64,000 nt of DNA from Candidatus Eisenbacteria bacterium (GCA_018831195.1 JAHJDP010000097.1:1-64000), one strand, 5' to 3'. Positions 26,534-36,878 are shown, numbered from the stretch's first letter. The notes: generated from the letters alone by a model not told the origin. Numbers and translations: made by a program.

Positions 26534-27430
26534 CTAAGGCTGCGCATCGGCCGCGGAGAGACATTGCGAGAGTTCATCGTGTAAGCGGCCGTTGGTCGCC
26601 ACGACCTCCCATCCGTCACGCCATTTTTCGCCACCGGTGACATCGGTCACCCGGCCACCCGCTTCACGCACCAAAAGTGTACCCGCCGCCACATCCCAGG
26701 GATTGAGATAGAGCTCCCAGAATCCGTCGAAGCGGCCACAGGCGACATAGGCGAGATCCAAGGCCGCCGAACCGCCGCGCCGGATACCACGGGCCTTGAG
26801 GGTCACATTCTCAAAATTCCGGATATTCGTATTGCGCCGTTCATCTTGAAGATAGGGAAAACCGGTCGCCATGAGCCCGTCCCGCAATGCATCCGTCTCG
26901 GTCACACAAAGTTTTTTGCGCCGGACCGGATGTCCTTCGCCGGGCGCGTCGCGTATAGATATCAACTCGCCGCCGCGACCCTTCTCCGCCCAAAAGAGCT
27001 CCCCGAGATAGGGCGCCCAAATAACGCCGAGCCGCCCCTCGCCCTCCGCCTCGAGGGCGATGCTGACACAGAACATCGGATGCCCGTGGATAAAATTGGT
27101 TGTGCCGTCGAGGGGGTCGATCACCCACCGGCGGCCGCTACGCCCCATCCGCCGGCTGCTTTCCTCGGCATGAATCCCATCATCAGGCCGCTCCCGCTCC
27201 AGACGCCGCGTCACGGCCGCCTCCGAGGCCAGATCGGTCTCACTGACGAGATCACGCCATCCCTTGCGGGTCACGCTATGCTGCCGGTGGAGCCCATCCA
27301 TGAGAATGGCCCCCGCCTCAAAGGCCAGCTGGAAGGCGAGCGCGAGGTCATCCGACCTGTGCGGCGGTTCGATGGGAAAGCCGGAGGTATGAGGGTTTTC
27401 AGGATGATGGGGCGGATTCTGGGGATTCAT
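26534..27430 (-). CDS. suhB: Inositol-monophosphatase family phosphatase
   Basis: 298 residues. Metal and phosphate motifs of the family are present: EES (the Glu of motif 1), WVIDPLDGTTNF (motif 2), and WDVAAGTLLVREAGG (motif 3), with the usual order and spacing. The family hydrolyses inositol-1-phosphate or related sugar phosphates with Mg2+; in E. coli SuhB also acts in rRNA transcription. The first 25 residues are Pro/His-rich and unlike the family, so the true start may be lower down. It converges with the small membrane protein gene (6 nt apart) and diverges from glyS. Confidence 0.9.
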   Translation of the reverse strand: MNPQNPPHHPENPHTSGFPIEPPHRSDDLALAFQLAFEAGAILMDGLHRQHSVTRKGWRDLVSETDLASEAAVTRRLERERPDDGIHAEESSRRMGRSGRRWVIDPLDGTTNFIHGHPMFCVSIALEAEGEGRLGVIWAPYLGELFWAEKGRGGELISIRDAPGEGHPVRRKKLCVTETDALRDGLMATGFPYLQDERRNTNIRNFENVTLKARGIRRGGSAALDLAYVACGRFDGFWELYLNPWDVAAGTLLVREAGGRVTDVTGGEKWRDGWEVVATNGRLHDELSQCLSAADAQP

Positions 27431-27613
27431 CGACTCCTCCGAAGGATGGTGGCTGCGATGGGCCGCAAGGGTGCGTGATCATTGCTGATCTTAAGCCCAA
27501 CTTACCTTTCAACTCAAAACTCCAATTCATCCCTTGTCGTACCGATGCTTCACAGTGTAGATTGCAGGCTTAATGCATGCTGGATGGGAAGCAGGAATGG
27601 ACCGGGAGGACCC

Positions 27614-28936
27614 ATGGACAACACGATGGATAAACTGGTTTCGCTGTGCAAACGACGCGGTTTTGTCTTTCCTTCGAGCGAGATCTACGGCGGCATCAAT
27701 GCCTGCTGGGATTACGGTCCATTGGGAACGGTGATGAAAAACAACGTCAAGGCCGCCTGGTGGCGGGCGATGACGCAGCTTCGTGACGACATCGAGGCGC
27801 TCGACGCGGCGATCCTGATGCATCCCAAGGTCTGGGAGGCGAGCGGCCATATCGAGAACTTCACCGATCCGCTGGTTGACTGCAAACAATGTAAGGCGCG
27901 CTATCGCACCGATGAGCTAAAGGGCGACCCCACCGATCCGGAGACGGTTTGCCCCAAATGCGGCAACCGGGGGACTCTCACCGAGCCGCGGCTCTTCAAC
28001 CTGATGTTCAAGACCTTTATGGGCCCTGTTCAAGACGATGCCTCCGTTATCTATCTGCGCCCGGAGACGGCGCAGGGGATCTATGTGAACTTTGATAATG
28101 TTCGCACCACCTCCCGCCAGAAGATTCCCTTCGGCATCGCCCAGATCGGGAAGGCGTTCCGGAATGAGATCACACCGGGGAACTTCATCTTTAGGACGCG
28201 CGAATTCGAGCAGATGGAGATGCAGTTCTTTGTGAAACCATCGGATGATGAGATCTGGTTTGAACATTGGAAGCAAGAACGGTATCAGTGGTACCTCGAT
28301 TTGGGCATTCGCAAGGAGAAGCTGCGGTTTCATGAGCACGGCCCCAATGATCTGGCCCACTATGCAAAGAAAGCGTACGACGTCGAGTATGAGTTCCCCT
28401 TCGGCTGGAAAGAGCTGGAAGGGATTCACAACCGCACCGATTTCGACTTGGGCCGGCATCAGAAATATTCGGGCAAGAAACTGGAGTATTTCGACGATGC
28501 GAACAAGGAGCGCTACATCCCCTACATCATCGAGACATCGGCCGGATGCGACCGCACTCTCCTCACCTGCCTCGTCGACGCCTATCGCGAAGATGAAGTG
28601 GGCGGCGAAAAGAGGGTTTATCTTTCCCTGCACCCCCGCCTCGCACCGATCAAAGCCGCCGTCTTTCCTTTGGTCAAGCGCGACGGCATGCCGGAGACGT
28701 CCAAGGAAATCGTCAAGACGCTCCGCAAGGACTTCCCGGTCTTCTATGATGAAGCCGGAGCCGTGGGACGCCGCTATCGCCGGCAGGACGAAGCGGGAAC
28801 GCCCTTCTGTATAACCGTCGATTCCCAGACGAAGGAAGATGAGACGGTCACCATCCGCTACCGCGACACCCTCGAGCAGGAACGGTGCAAGATCGCCGAC
28901 CTGCCCAAGCGGATGAAAAAGCTGATCTGGGTTTAG
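27614..28936 (+). CDS. glyS: Glycyl-tRNA synthetase, homodimeric (alpha2) type
   Basis: 440 residues of a class II synthetase that charges tRNA-Gly. The N-terminus [20 protein letters not shown] and the DYGPLG loop are typical of the alpha2 form. A four-cysteine knuckle follows (CKQC, then CPKCGNRG). Motif 2 is [17 protein letters not shown], and the C-terminal anticodon domain runs from [14 protein letters not shown]. The alpha2 form contrasts with the GlyQ/GlyS tetramer of many bacteria. The ATG at 27614 follows GGGAGG; the upstream 44 codons in frame look untranslated. No T-box is visible. Confidence 0.95.
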   Translation: MDNTMDKLVSLCKRRGFVFPSSEIYGGINACWDYGPLGTVMKNNVKAAWWRAMTQLRDDIEALDAAILMHPKVWEASGHIENFTDPLVDCKQCKARYRTDELKGDPTDPETVCPKCGNRGTLTEPRLFNLMFKTFMGPVQDDASVIYLRPETAQGIYVNFDNVRTTSRQKIPFGIAQIGKAFRNEITPGNFIFRTREFEQMEMQFFVKPSDDEIWFEHWKQERYQWYLDLGIRKEKLRFHEHGPNDLAHYAKKAYDVEYEFPFGWKELEGIHNRTDFDLGRHQKYSGKKLEYFDDANKERYIPYIIETSAGCDRTLLTCLVDAYREDEVGGEKRVYLSLHPRLAPIKAAVFPLVKRDGMPETSKEIVKTLRKDFPVFYDEAGAVGRRYRRQDEAGTPFCITVDSQTKEDETVTIRYRDTLEQERCKIADLPKRMKKLIWV

Positions 28937-28996
28937 ATTAAGTTCGATTGAAATGCCGTGAAATGAGATGGCGTGGAAACTTCCAATTTGTACAAG

Positions 28997-30217
28997 TTAG
29001 AGGATTTCACGCCATAATTCTACGGTGCGGTTGACCATGGATTCGATCGAATAGCTCTTCTCGAGCGCGCTCCAATTCATGCGAACGCCTTCCCGCCCTT
29101 CACCGCCACTCTCCAAAACATCCATGACGGCGGCGGCTAGATCCTCGGCGTCACCCGAATGGACAACAAACCCGTTCTCGCCCTGAACAATCATGCGCTC
29201 GACATCTCCAACATCGGTCGAGACAACCGGTGTCCCCAAACCCAGCGCTTCCAAAACGGCGTTGGGGCATCCTTCCGACAAAGAAGTGACCAGCAGGCAA
29301 CTCATGTCGGCCACCAAAGCTGGAAGATCTTCACGCGTCCCAAGAAAATGGATCCGTTCCTTTGGAAGCTGAGGATAGAATTTATCCCGTGCAAATTCAC
29401 TGAGGCCACCGCCCAAAAGCACGGCGTGTGTTCCTTCAACACATGACATCACGCGATGGGCGACATCCAGAAAAAGAGGAACGTTCTTGCCCGGGGTGTC
29501 CTTTCCCACAAATCCGAGAATCGGCGTTTCCGGCGGAAGATTCAGCATGGCGCGCAGGATCGGCGGTTCGGCCTGCCGGCGGAGTTCCTTGAAGTCAACA
29601 CCATTGGGAACGATAGCCAGCCGCTCCCTTGGGGCGCCGAGAGCATCACAAACAAATTCCGCGCCGCTGTGGGAGTTGGCGATCGCCCGGGGGGAATCGT
29701 TGAACATTTTGCGATAGATCCATTTTCTCGCCCACCCCGGATAAACTTCCGCACATCGGATAGACGGCACCGCCCGAATCCCGCTTGAGCCGAATTGAGA
29801 CAGCCAGGTATACCCCGAAGCCAGCAGATGAACCGCATGGACTATTTGAATCCGCTCCCGGCCGAGCAGGCTCCTAAGTTTGTATAACCGATCAAGATCA
29901 AAAGATGAATGTCTTTGCAGAACCTCCAGCCGGTAACCGAGCCGCTGCACGGTGGAGGCATACGGTTCGAGTTGATCCGACAGACAAACGATGAGGGAGG
30001 GCTCCCAATCGGTGCTTTTAAGAAGGCGGAGGAGCTCCACCGTCTGCCGCTCCGCGCCGCCGAAACCAAGCTGCGTCAGGATAATCGCGATACGGGGCCG
30101 GCTGCCGTTGGGAGGAGGGGGCAAATGCAGCTGATGCCCATTGCCGCGAACGGTTCTCTCCACCTCTTCATCAGGGGATTTTATGATGTGGGTAGAGGGA
30201 CGAAAGGGTGCCGGCAT
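28997..30217 (-). CDS. GT4-family glycosyltransferase
   Basis: About 406 residues of a GT-B retaining glycosyltransferase. The N-terminal domain starts RIAIILTQLGFGGAERQ, the glycine-rich acceptor loop. The C-terminal domain has GFVGKDTPGKN and the nucleotide-sugar motif SEGCPNAVLEALGLGTPVV (E-x7-E). It likely adds a sugar to a lipid-linked glycan. The start at 30217 is chosen for AGGA seven nt upstream; ATGs at 30325 and 30367 extend the frame but lack ribosome sites. It faces glyS tail to tail. Confidence 0.88.
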   Translation of the reverse strand: MPAPFRPSTHIIKSPDEEVERTVRGNGHQLHLPPPPNGSRPRIAIILTQLGFGGAERQTVELLRLLKSTDWEPSLIVCLSDQLEPYASTVQRLGYRLEVLQRHSSFDLDRLYKLRSLLGRERIQIVHAVHLLASGYTWLSQFGSSGIRAVPSIRCAEVYPGWARKWIYRKMFNDSPRAIANSHSGAEFVCDALGAPRERLAIVPNGVDFKELRRQAEPPILRAMLNLPPETPILGFVGKDTPGKNVPLFLDVAHRVMSCVEGTHAVLLGGGLSEFARDKFYPQLPKERIHFLGTREDLPALVADMSCLLVTSLSEGCPNAVLEALGLGTPVVSTDVGDVERMIVQGENGFVVHSGDAEDLAAAVMDVLESGGEGREGVRMNWSALEKSYSIESMVNRTVELWREIL

Positions 30218-30425
30218 ATGCCTATCCTGGAAGAAGTCCGCGCAACTCGTTGATTCCCAATAAAATAAAAGATCCGGCCCTTTTGGTGCAACGCAAAGGA
30301 GACGGACTTCGGCGTCAGGATTCATTATAACAGAAGAGCTGTGGATTTGGAACGAGGAGCTTCCCATAACAGGGCCGGGCTTTGGCGGCGCCGGAGAGTT
30401 CGATTGAATATAAGCCGCAGGGCGG

Positions 30426-30454
30426 CCTGGAACGGAGGGTCGCTCCGTTCCAGG
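30426..30454 (-). terminator. Perfect 12-bp hairpin downstream of the mosaic secreted-protein gene
   Basis: CCTGGAACGGAG pairs exactly with CTCCGTTCCAGG around a 5-nt loop. It lies 33 nt after the stop codon of the gene at 30487. The minus strand has no T-run after it, so it may protect the mRNA 3' end or act with Rho; the plus strand has loose T-runs. Confidence 0.5.
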
Positions 30455-30486
30455 TTTAGGCTCGGCTTTTGAAGGGTGCTGCGAGT

Positions 30487-33400
30487 TTACTTCTTCTGTT
30501 CGAGATGCTGCAGTGACGATCCGTTGATGATCCTCTGGAAGCCGACGCCTTCGTCGCCTTCCGGCACGGTAAAACCGATCGTCGTTGATGCTCCCAACCC
30601 GATAGGCAGCTCATCGCCTCCAATGGCGGGTCCGCCAAATATGACTATATACACACATGCGGTCCCGATATCATCGGCAACTCCAAACTCACCGCCATCA
30701 TCCAAGCAGGTAAGCATAACAGCATGTGGCCCCGGCGACAGCTCAATGTTAAAGGTGTTCGCCGCCCCCTTGGGTGTCACGCCGAGATCCTTGCCGTCAA
30801 CAGCGATCAGGAAGACATCGTCCGCCGCAGTCCCGCAGTCGGTGACGGTGACCTGTACATTTTTATCACAGCACCCGGCATCGCACTCATCGATCTCATT
30901 GTCGCCGTCGTTGTCGATGCCGTCGCCGCAGACCTCGACCCCGCCTCCGATGTCCTCAGGAGCGATGTTATCATCGGCCACATCGTCGGAATCGGTTTCA
31001 GAAGCGTCCTTGTCGCACTCGAAGGCGGCGTAGATCGCCTGCATCCCCGCAAAATAGCTCTGTATCGCCGTACTGGTATTGATGGCTTCCGAATAATCCT
31101 CCTCGGCCTGGGCCAGCTCGGATCCATCAACGCAGGAAGCCGCCACATCCCCCAGGAGCCCGGCCAGTAGATCAACCGAAACCTGGTAGGAATCGATCGC
31201 GCGCGCGGCATTGGTCAGAGCGTATTGGACTTCCTGATTCGCGCAGACCACTTCGCGCTCGTCGCGGACTCCCTGGTCGAAAAATGAGGAAAGTTCATAA
31301 AAGTCGGCGGCCAAACCGTCCAGCTCAAACATCATTCCGGAGAATTGGACCATCGCCTCGTCGCAATCGCCCATCACATCATCGTTGATATCATCAATCG
31401 CATCATCGATGTCATCATCGGTGGCGCCGGGCTGATCATCATCATCGTCCTGCACCCAATCGGTGCATTGCCCATCCGGTGTGCAACGCCAGGAAGGGCA
31501 GTTCTGATTCACCCATAGGCGGGCGTCCGGCTCCCCTAAAAATCCACGGGCCAGGATCGGGTTGCTGTGATGGGTGGGCTCCTGACCGCTCCCGAGCATC
31601 ACCGCGCCGTCAGCGGAACAGAAGACATACCAATCCCCGCCGGTGGCCGGGCCGGTGGCGCAAGTGCCGTCCTTGGTGCAGCGCCAGGAGGGGCAGTTGG
31701 TGTTCACCCAGAGTCTCGCATCCGGCTCGCCGCGGAAATTCCCATCGAGAATCCGGCGGTTTCCAGTGGCGAAGCCCTTGCCGATGGTAACCTCCCCGCT
31801 CTCCGGATCGCAGAAGACATTCCAGTCGCCGCCGCGAACCGGCCCTGAGGCGCAGGCGCCGTATTCATCACAGCGCCAACTGGGGCAGTTTTGTTCAACC
31901 CAGAGCCGCGCATCCGGCTCACCGAGGAAACCCTCCGCCAGTATGAAAAATCGAGTGAAATCAGACTCCTTCCCCAGCACAACCGATCCGTCGGTTTTAT
32001 TGCACAGGACTTTCCATGGCCCGCCATGGGCCGGATCGTCGGCGCAGGCCCCTTCTAATGTACAACGCCAGCGCGGGCAGTTATCGTCGATCCACTTCTT
32101 GACCGATCGCGGTCCCGGGAAAGGCCCCGCCATGACGAAGAAACGCGTCGGATCGCGATCCTTGCCGTAGTAGACCTCGCCAACGCCCTTCTTGCAGAGG
32201 GCGTACCATTCATACATGTCCGGTGTCGGTTGCAGGCCGACGGCCAGAGTGTCGTCGGCATGGCTGATCGGATCACCCCAGCCCCAGAGATCCGAATCGT
32301 CGTCATCGGCCACAACCGCGACCGTCGCCGCCCCCTGGGCATCGCGGTAGACGGCCGTGATGATGAAGGTACCGATGGTGGTCCCCCTGAAACTATTTCC
32401 GGGACCGGGCGTCCACTGCACTTGAGCCGGATTGAGCACCTCTTCGGCGCCGTCCTCGTAGATCAGGGTCGCCGTGAAGGCCACCGTTGAATCGACGGTG
32501 ATGGTCGAGCGCGGCGGATCGAGGTAGATGAATTTCGGATCCGATTTCGACACCCAAAAACTGACGGCGGTCTTCGCCGGCACCTTCGTGCCCGCAGCCG
32601 GCGTCTGGCGCGTGACCCGTCCCGGTGACACCACATCGCTGGATTCGTTCTGTACCGTTCCGACCGTCAGGCCCGCCTCCCGGATGTCGTATTCCGCCGT
32701 CGCCTCGAGGAGATCGTAAAGATCGGGGACGGTTACCAGTCCGCGGATGACAGTCACCGTCACGGCCGCCGCATCGGTGACGGCGGCGCCCCCCGGTCCG
32801 ATGCCCGTGACCGTCGCCGTATTGACCACCGGTCCCGGCTGGCTGAGAATCTGGGCGCCCTTGTAGGTCCAGACCTCCAGCGTATCGAGCACGCCGTTGC
32901 CGTTGCCGTCGCCCGACACGAATTGCAGGTTGGGACAGACATTATCACTCAGCCGGATGCCCGTGAGGGGAACATTCCCGGCGTTGGAGACGGTCAGGGT
33001 ATAGACAACCGAGCTGTCAACCGGCACCTCGGCCGCCGAGGCGGCCTTCGTCAGACGGATGCCTGGGCGATCCTGGCGTTGTCTTTCTTTTTTCTTTTCG
33101 ATGCACTGCTTGGTGAGTTCATCCCAAACATACCCGCTGTCGCAGACGCACTTCTTGAGCATGGGATCCCAATGCTCACGGGGCGGGCAGTCGGGCACCG
33201 GCGGCGGTTCGGGAGCCTTCACCTGAATCTGCGCCGTGCCGGTGATCGAGCTCCCCGATTCCGGCTCGGTGTAACTCGCCGAGATTGTGAAGGAACCTTC
33301 GACTGTGGCCTCGAAGCTGTTTTGCAGCGTGCCCCCCGTCCAGACAATGTTGGGATCATTGGTCACGTCCCGGGAGCTCCCGTCATCCAAGGCGAGCAGG

Positions 33401-34800
33401 GCCGTGAAGGTCTGGCTTTCCCCGATCGTGAGCTCGACGGAGGGAGGATTAATCGCGAGAGCGGTCGGTTTCGGTCCCTTCTTCTTCGAAATGGCGATCG
33501 GTATGTCGATCGTAAAGGTCTCTTTGTTGATCCGGCTGGTGAGGGTGGAGCCGCTGATATTGCCGGTGTGGGGTTCATATCCCTCGGCCTCAGCGTAAAC
33601 CTCGAACTGGTTGAGCCCGCCATTCGCCTGCAGCTCGGCCAGGGAAGCCCGGAAGGTGGCCGTGCCGCTCGAGGCGGTCTTCGAGTTGGAGCCGAATTTA
33701 ACCGTCGCCCCGGGAATCACCTCCCGCGTCTCATTGTCTTTGACGGTAATGTTTATGTTCACGTCTTTCGGGAAATCGATCCCGTCGAGAATCGTAATCA
33801 GGGTCTCCTCCCCCTGCTTCATCCCGGTGCGGATCTCTTCAAAGATCATCCGATCGGCGCGCTTCTTCCCGCGGCTGATCGCCTCCTGCATTTTGCTTTT
33901 ACTCGTATGCCTTCCGATATAGCAGGCTTCCAGAACGTTCATCACCTGGTCCCTATCCATATTATCGGCACCGTAGAAATAGCCGCCCAGGACGATCATA
34001 TCCTCAATTGGAACCGGCGCTCCCTTTTCACCGGAGGGGTTTAGTCTCATCGCATCATCAGGAGACCACCCCATCTCCTTGCGGTTATATTCGTATTGCG
34101 TGCAGAGCTCGCGATGTTCGACAGATCCATCAGGCTTTTTAACCTGGAAGGTCGAGAAATAGTATTTTGACCACTCCTCAAAGGCCTCAATCGCCATGAT
34201 TTCCAATTCGATAATCTTTAAAAAGATACCGCCGGCATTCGTGATGACGTGGCCCAATGCCTCGTTCATGCCGGCTTCAATCATTTCCAAAGTAAATTTC
34301 TTCAGGCGCCCTTCAACCTGGGATTTGATTTCGGCCTTCACATGTTCAAAAAGAATGTCGCCGGCCCTGCCGTAATTGCCCTCCCAGGCCTCGTCGGCCA
34401 TCGCCAGCAGCGCACCCCCGTGCTTCTCGGCATAGCCGATATACGTCATCGTATTGCCGCCGAGCAGTTCGTTCTGGGCCGCATAGGCCTTGCCCCTTTC
34501 ATAAAGGTCCGTCATGATGGCGTCTTTTTGCTCATTGAGGATGTCGTTGATAACGGCGCCGTACTCACCGGCGCTGAGTCGCCCCGCATATTGACCCCAC
34601 TTCTTGGGATCCATCTGCCCGAAGAACTGAGCGACCCTGGGATAACCGCGGCGATCCAATTCGGCAATAAGCTTGTCCTTCGCCTGATTCAGGACAGCTT
34701 CCGAAATGTCGTCATCCGCCGGCGCAGGCTTCACAACCATGGCCATAAACACGACGGCGAGTATAAGGAGGACAGCCCTTCGGATCTTTATTCCGCCCAT
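30487..34800 (-). CDS. Giant mosaic secreted protein (Ig-like, DUF11, PASTA-like, four Cys/Trp repeats)
   Basis: 1,437 residues. A signal peptide ends near PAPADDD, followed by a helical region to about 330. A carboxypeptidase-regulatory-like domain (VIPGATVKFGSNSKT) and a Big-type Ig domain (about 444-530) follow. Then come a short Cys-rich knot (CPPREHW...CVCDSGYVW), a DUF11 domain (about 581-680), a PASTA-like domain (VTVPDLYDLLEA ... TPAAGTKVP, about 685-757), and a second Big-like domain. Four tandem repeats of about 64 residues span about 864-1112; three share GEPDARLWV and CPSWRC. An Asp-rich linker, a helical domain and a Cys-rich CGDGIDNDGDNEIDECD motif end it. ATG at 34800 follows AAGGAG (GTG at 34803 also possible). 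It probably works at the cell surface as an adhesin or scaffold, beside the barrel protein gene upstream. Confidence 0.8.
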   Translation of the reverse strand: MGGIKIRRAVLLILAVVFMAMVVKPAPADDDISEAVLNQAKDKLIAELDRRGYPRVAQFFGQMDPKKWGQYAGRLSAGEYGAVINDILNEQKDAIMTDLYERGKAYAAQNELLGGNTMTYIGYAEKHGGALLAMADEAWEGNYGRAGDILFEHVKAEIKSQVEGRLKKFTLEMIEAGMNEALGHVITNAGGIFLKIIELEIMAIEAFEEWSKYYFSTFQVKKPDGSVEHRELCTQYEYNRKEMGWSPDDAMRLNPSGEKGAPVPIEDMIVLGGYFYGADNMDRDQVMNVLEACYIGRHTSKSKMQEAISRGKKRADRMIFEEIRTGMKQGEETLITILDGIDFPKDVNINITVKDNETREVIPGATVKFGSNSKTASSGTATFRASLAELQANGGLNQFEVYAEAEGYEPHTGNISGSTLTSRINKETFTIDIPIAISKKKGPKPTALAINPPSVELTIGESQTFTALLALDDGSSRDVTNDPNIVWTGGTLQNSFEATVEGSFTISASYTEPESGSSITGTAQIQVKAPEPPPVPDCPPREHWDPMLKKCVCDSGYVWDELTKQCIEKKKERQRQDRPGIRLTKAASAAEVPVDSSVVYTLTVSNAGNVPLTGIRLSDNVCPNLQFVSGDGNGNGVLDTLEVWTYKGAQILSQPGPVVNTATVTGIGPGGAAVTDAAAVTVTVIRGLVTVPDLYDLLEATAEYDIREAGLTVGTVQNESSDVVSPGRVTRQTPAAGTKVPAKTAVSFWVSKSDPKFIYLDPPRSTITVDSTVAFTATLIYEDGAEEVLNPAQVQWTPGPGNSFRGTTIGTFIITAVYRDAQGAATVAVVADDDDSDLWGWGDPISHADDTLAVGLQPTPDMYEWYALCKKGVGEVYYGKDRDPTRFFVMAGPFPGPRSVKKWIDDNCPRWRCTLEGACADDPAHGGPWKVLCNKTDGSVVLGKESDFTRFFILAEGFLGEPDARLWVEQNCPSWRCDEYGACASGPVRGGDWNVFCDPESGEVTIGKGFATGNRRILDGNFRGEPDARLWVNTNCPSWRCTKDGTCATGPATGGDWYVFCSADGAVMLGSGQEPTHHSNPILARGFLGEPDARLWVNQNCPSWRCTPDGQCTDWVQDDDDDQPGATDDDIDDAIDDINDDVMGDCDEAMVQFSGMMFELDGLAADFYELSSFFDQGVRDEREVVCANQEVQYALTNAARAIDSYQVSVDLLAGLLGDVAASCVDGSELAQAEEDYSEAINTSTAIQSYFAGMQAIYAAFECDKDASETDSDDVADDNIAPEDIGGGVEVCGDGIDNDGDNEIDECDAGCCDKNVQVTVTDCGTAADDVFLIAVDGKDLGVTPKGAANTFNIELSPGPHAVMLTCLDDGGEFGVADDIGTACVYIVIFGGPAIGGDELPIGLGASTTIGFTVPEGDEGVGFQRIINGSSLQHLEQKK
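31462..32215 (-). repeat. Four tandem repeats of about 193 bp in the mosaic protein gene
   Basis: Conserved blocks start near 31489, 31681, 31874 and 32067 on the plus strand (each begins CGCCA followed by GGGCAGTT). Each unit encodes about 64 residues with a fixed Trp-Tyr/Val-Cys start, then a Lys-rich strand, FRGEPDARLWV-like and CPSWRC-like blocks. The fourth (N-terminal) copy is the most divergent. Confidence 0.8.
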
Positions 34801-34862
34801 CACTTTTGCTCCTTCGAATATTTGTACAAGACCGCCGACATGACCCCGGTTCGCCTTTCGGC

Positions 34863-36878
34863 CTACTGAACAACATCAAAGAGGTAGCGAACCCGGACGG
34901 CGATATCGGACTCCTGCAAATCGCCGGCGGCGTCCGTATCGGCTGTTGTCAAACGGATATTCGCCCATCCTTCAACCTCCACCTGCGGGTTGACGGAATA
35001 GAGTCCCGATAGCTTGATTTCGACTCGCGCGAGTTTTCTTTTCGGCTCCGCGTTGTAGTAGAACCTTAGTTTATAGAGACCGTCGCCTCGAATCCTCAAG
35101 GCGGGGGTGGCCATAAACTGCGCCCGCGCTTGGATCCCACCCAGCGCGCTGTTAGCCGGATTTGTCAAAATATAATCGATATCGTTATCAAAGGCGTCAT
35201 TGCGTTCGGTATCGATATGGAACGTCGCGCCCCAGATCGGCCCGATCGTGAGATTCCTGAGAGCGCCCGATGTGGCGCCGGTCCAGCCGATCGAGTGGTA
35301 GTAATCCAGCGTGTGCGGCGGGTGAACATTGGCGAAGCGGAGTGGATCGTCTTTGTTGGATTCCTCGGTGTAGTAACGCGCCGCGATATTCATCTCAGTA
35401 TCGGCGCCGGATCCCATGGGCCGGGATGACCGGCGAAAAGTGATTTGCGCGAAATCGAATTTCGTTGTGTCACTGTAGGCTCGATAAACCGCACGCCAAG
35501 AGGCTATCGAAATTTTCCTGCCGCGATCTTGCTTTTGATACATTAAGGCGAAATCCGAAAAATTATTGTCCTCAGCATTGGGGTACCGGTAAAGCGCCAC
35601 TTCCGGACCGAAAATGACACTGCCCGCCGGACGGTTTTTTTGATTGTAATAACTCGCTTTGAGCCGGTTGTTATCAAGAGGCGATTTGTCGACTTCTGTA
35701 TGTGTGAATTGCTCATAGCGGAGATTGATTGAAGAACCGCTGCCGGCAATCAACCATGTGGCGTAGGGCGTCACCTCGCGATGATTGAAAAGCTCTATCT
35801 CATTTGATTTCTTCAGGTAGTCGATCCCGAACTTCGCCTTGCCGGTTCCCACCGGCAGAATGACATTGGGTTGAAATGATAGAATGTTAAAATTGGCGTT
35901 TTTCGCCTTTCCATAGGATCGCTTCATATAATTCAAATTCGCGGCCGCCTGGAGGCGGGGGGTTTCGTAATTAACGCCTCCAGCGAAGGAGACATCCCCG
36001 AAATTGCGGAAATCTTCCTTGTCATCAGAGTATCCGCTGTAATCCAATTGAGCCCTAATGGCGAGATCTTCCTGTACTTGATGCTGCACCCCGGCGCCGA
36101 GTTTTGTGAGACCGATCTTCTTTTGCTCAATCTTGCTCTCATGGCTTCCGTGAAAGTTGATCGCGGTTGTTTCGGAAGGTATCAGCGACCCCTTCACGTT
36201 GAAGTTCAATTGCCCTGATGAGAGATCAACCTTCGGATTGGCATGGGGCCTCTTATAAGAAGCGCTTCCCGCCATGCCGCCCACCTCACCCTTAATCCGC
36301 ATCCCCTTGGGTCCGCGGACAGGTGCGAGATCATCGGAAAGCCCCCCCGTTACCGGCTGAATCGGCGGGCCGAAATCATCCACCGCGCCTTGATAATACT
36401 TTTTGAGATACCGCCCGAGTTTTTCCATCTCAGACTGGTAACGATTCATTTCACGCTGCAACGCTTGAACCTCGCCGGACGAATCCTTCAACCGGGCGAA
36501 GCCGGTGTTAAATTCCTGCATGAGACGGCTTGCCTCTTTCTGGCAGGTGGTAAAAGAGGTGTGTATCGGCTCGAGCCGGCCCAGCGATTTTCTCGCCTCC
36601 GCCTTTTGCGCCGGGAGCGGTTGCCCACTCGGATCCCGGTGGTTCTGATCGATCGTCTTTATCTCTTTCAAAATGGTGAGGATCAAACCCCGCGCCCGAT
36701 TTGTATTTTGCGACATGTCATTCCGCGTATTACGGAGATCCTTCGGGCTGGCCGCCCAAGCGCCGGCTGGGATTGAGAGGGAAAAAAGGCCGGTGAGGAA
36801 CAGGACCCATATGACGCGACGAAAAATGATCCTTCCCGGTTGTGGACCGGGACCGCAACTCTTCATTTTTGAAAGCAT
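34863..36878 (-). CDS. Outer-membrane beta-barrel protein with N-terminal periplasmic coiled coil
   Basis: 671 residues. Signal peptide ends near GAWA (about 45). Residues 50-200 are helical and Gln/Lys/Glu-rich, a likely coiled coil (LQREMNRYQSEMEKLGRYLKKYY). From about 230 the sequence alternates aromatic and polar residues in beta strands to the end (for example ASYYNQKNRP, VRVRYLFDVVQ), as in barrel proteins of about 18 or more strands. The coiled coil may trimerise or span the periplasm. It lies 62 nt before the giant mosaic secreted-protein gene, suggesting that the barrel exports or anchors that protein. GAGGG precedes the ATG. Confidence 0.7.
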   Translation of the reverse strand: MLSKMKSCGPGPQPGRIIFRRVIWVLFLTGLFSLSIPAGAWAASPKDLRNTRNDMSQNTNRARGLILTILKEIKTIDQNHRDPSGQPLPAQKAEARKSLGRLEPIHTSFTTCQKEASRLMQEFNTGFARLKDSSGEVQALQREMNRYQSEMEKLGRYLKKYYQGAVDDFGPPIQPVTGGLSDDLAPVRGPKGMRIKGEVGGMAGSASYKRPHANPKVDLSSGQLNFNVKGSLIPSETTAINFHGSHESKIEQKKIGLTKLGAGVQHQVQEDLAIRAQLDYSGYSDDKEDFRNFGDVSFAGGVNYETPRLQAAANLNYMKRSYGKAKNANFNILSFQPNVILPVGTGKAKFGIDYLKKSNEIELFNHREVTPYATWLIAGSGSSINLRYEQFTHTEVDKSPLDNNRLKASYYNQKNRPAGSVIFGPEVALYRYPNAEDNNFSDFALMYQKQDRGRKISIASWRAVYRAYSDTTKFDFAQITFRRSSRPMGSGADTEMNIAARYYTEESNKDDPLRFANVHPPHTLDYYHSIGWTGATSGALRNLTIGPIWGATFHIDTERNDAFDNDIDYILTNPANSALGGIQARAQFMATPALRIRGDGLYKLRFYYNAEPKRKLARVEIKLSGLYSVNPQVEVEGWANIRLTTADTDAAGDLQESDIAVRVRYLFDVVQ

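Noticed and set aside
32923-34044. 373-codon frame opposite the giant secreted protein gene
   Set aside because: Antisense of clear Ig-like and helical domains; caused by codon bias.
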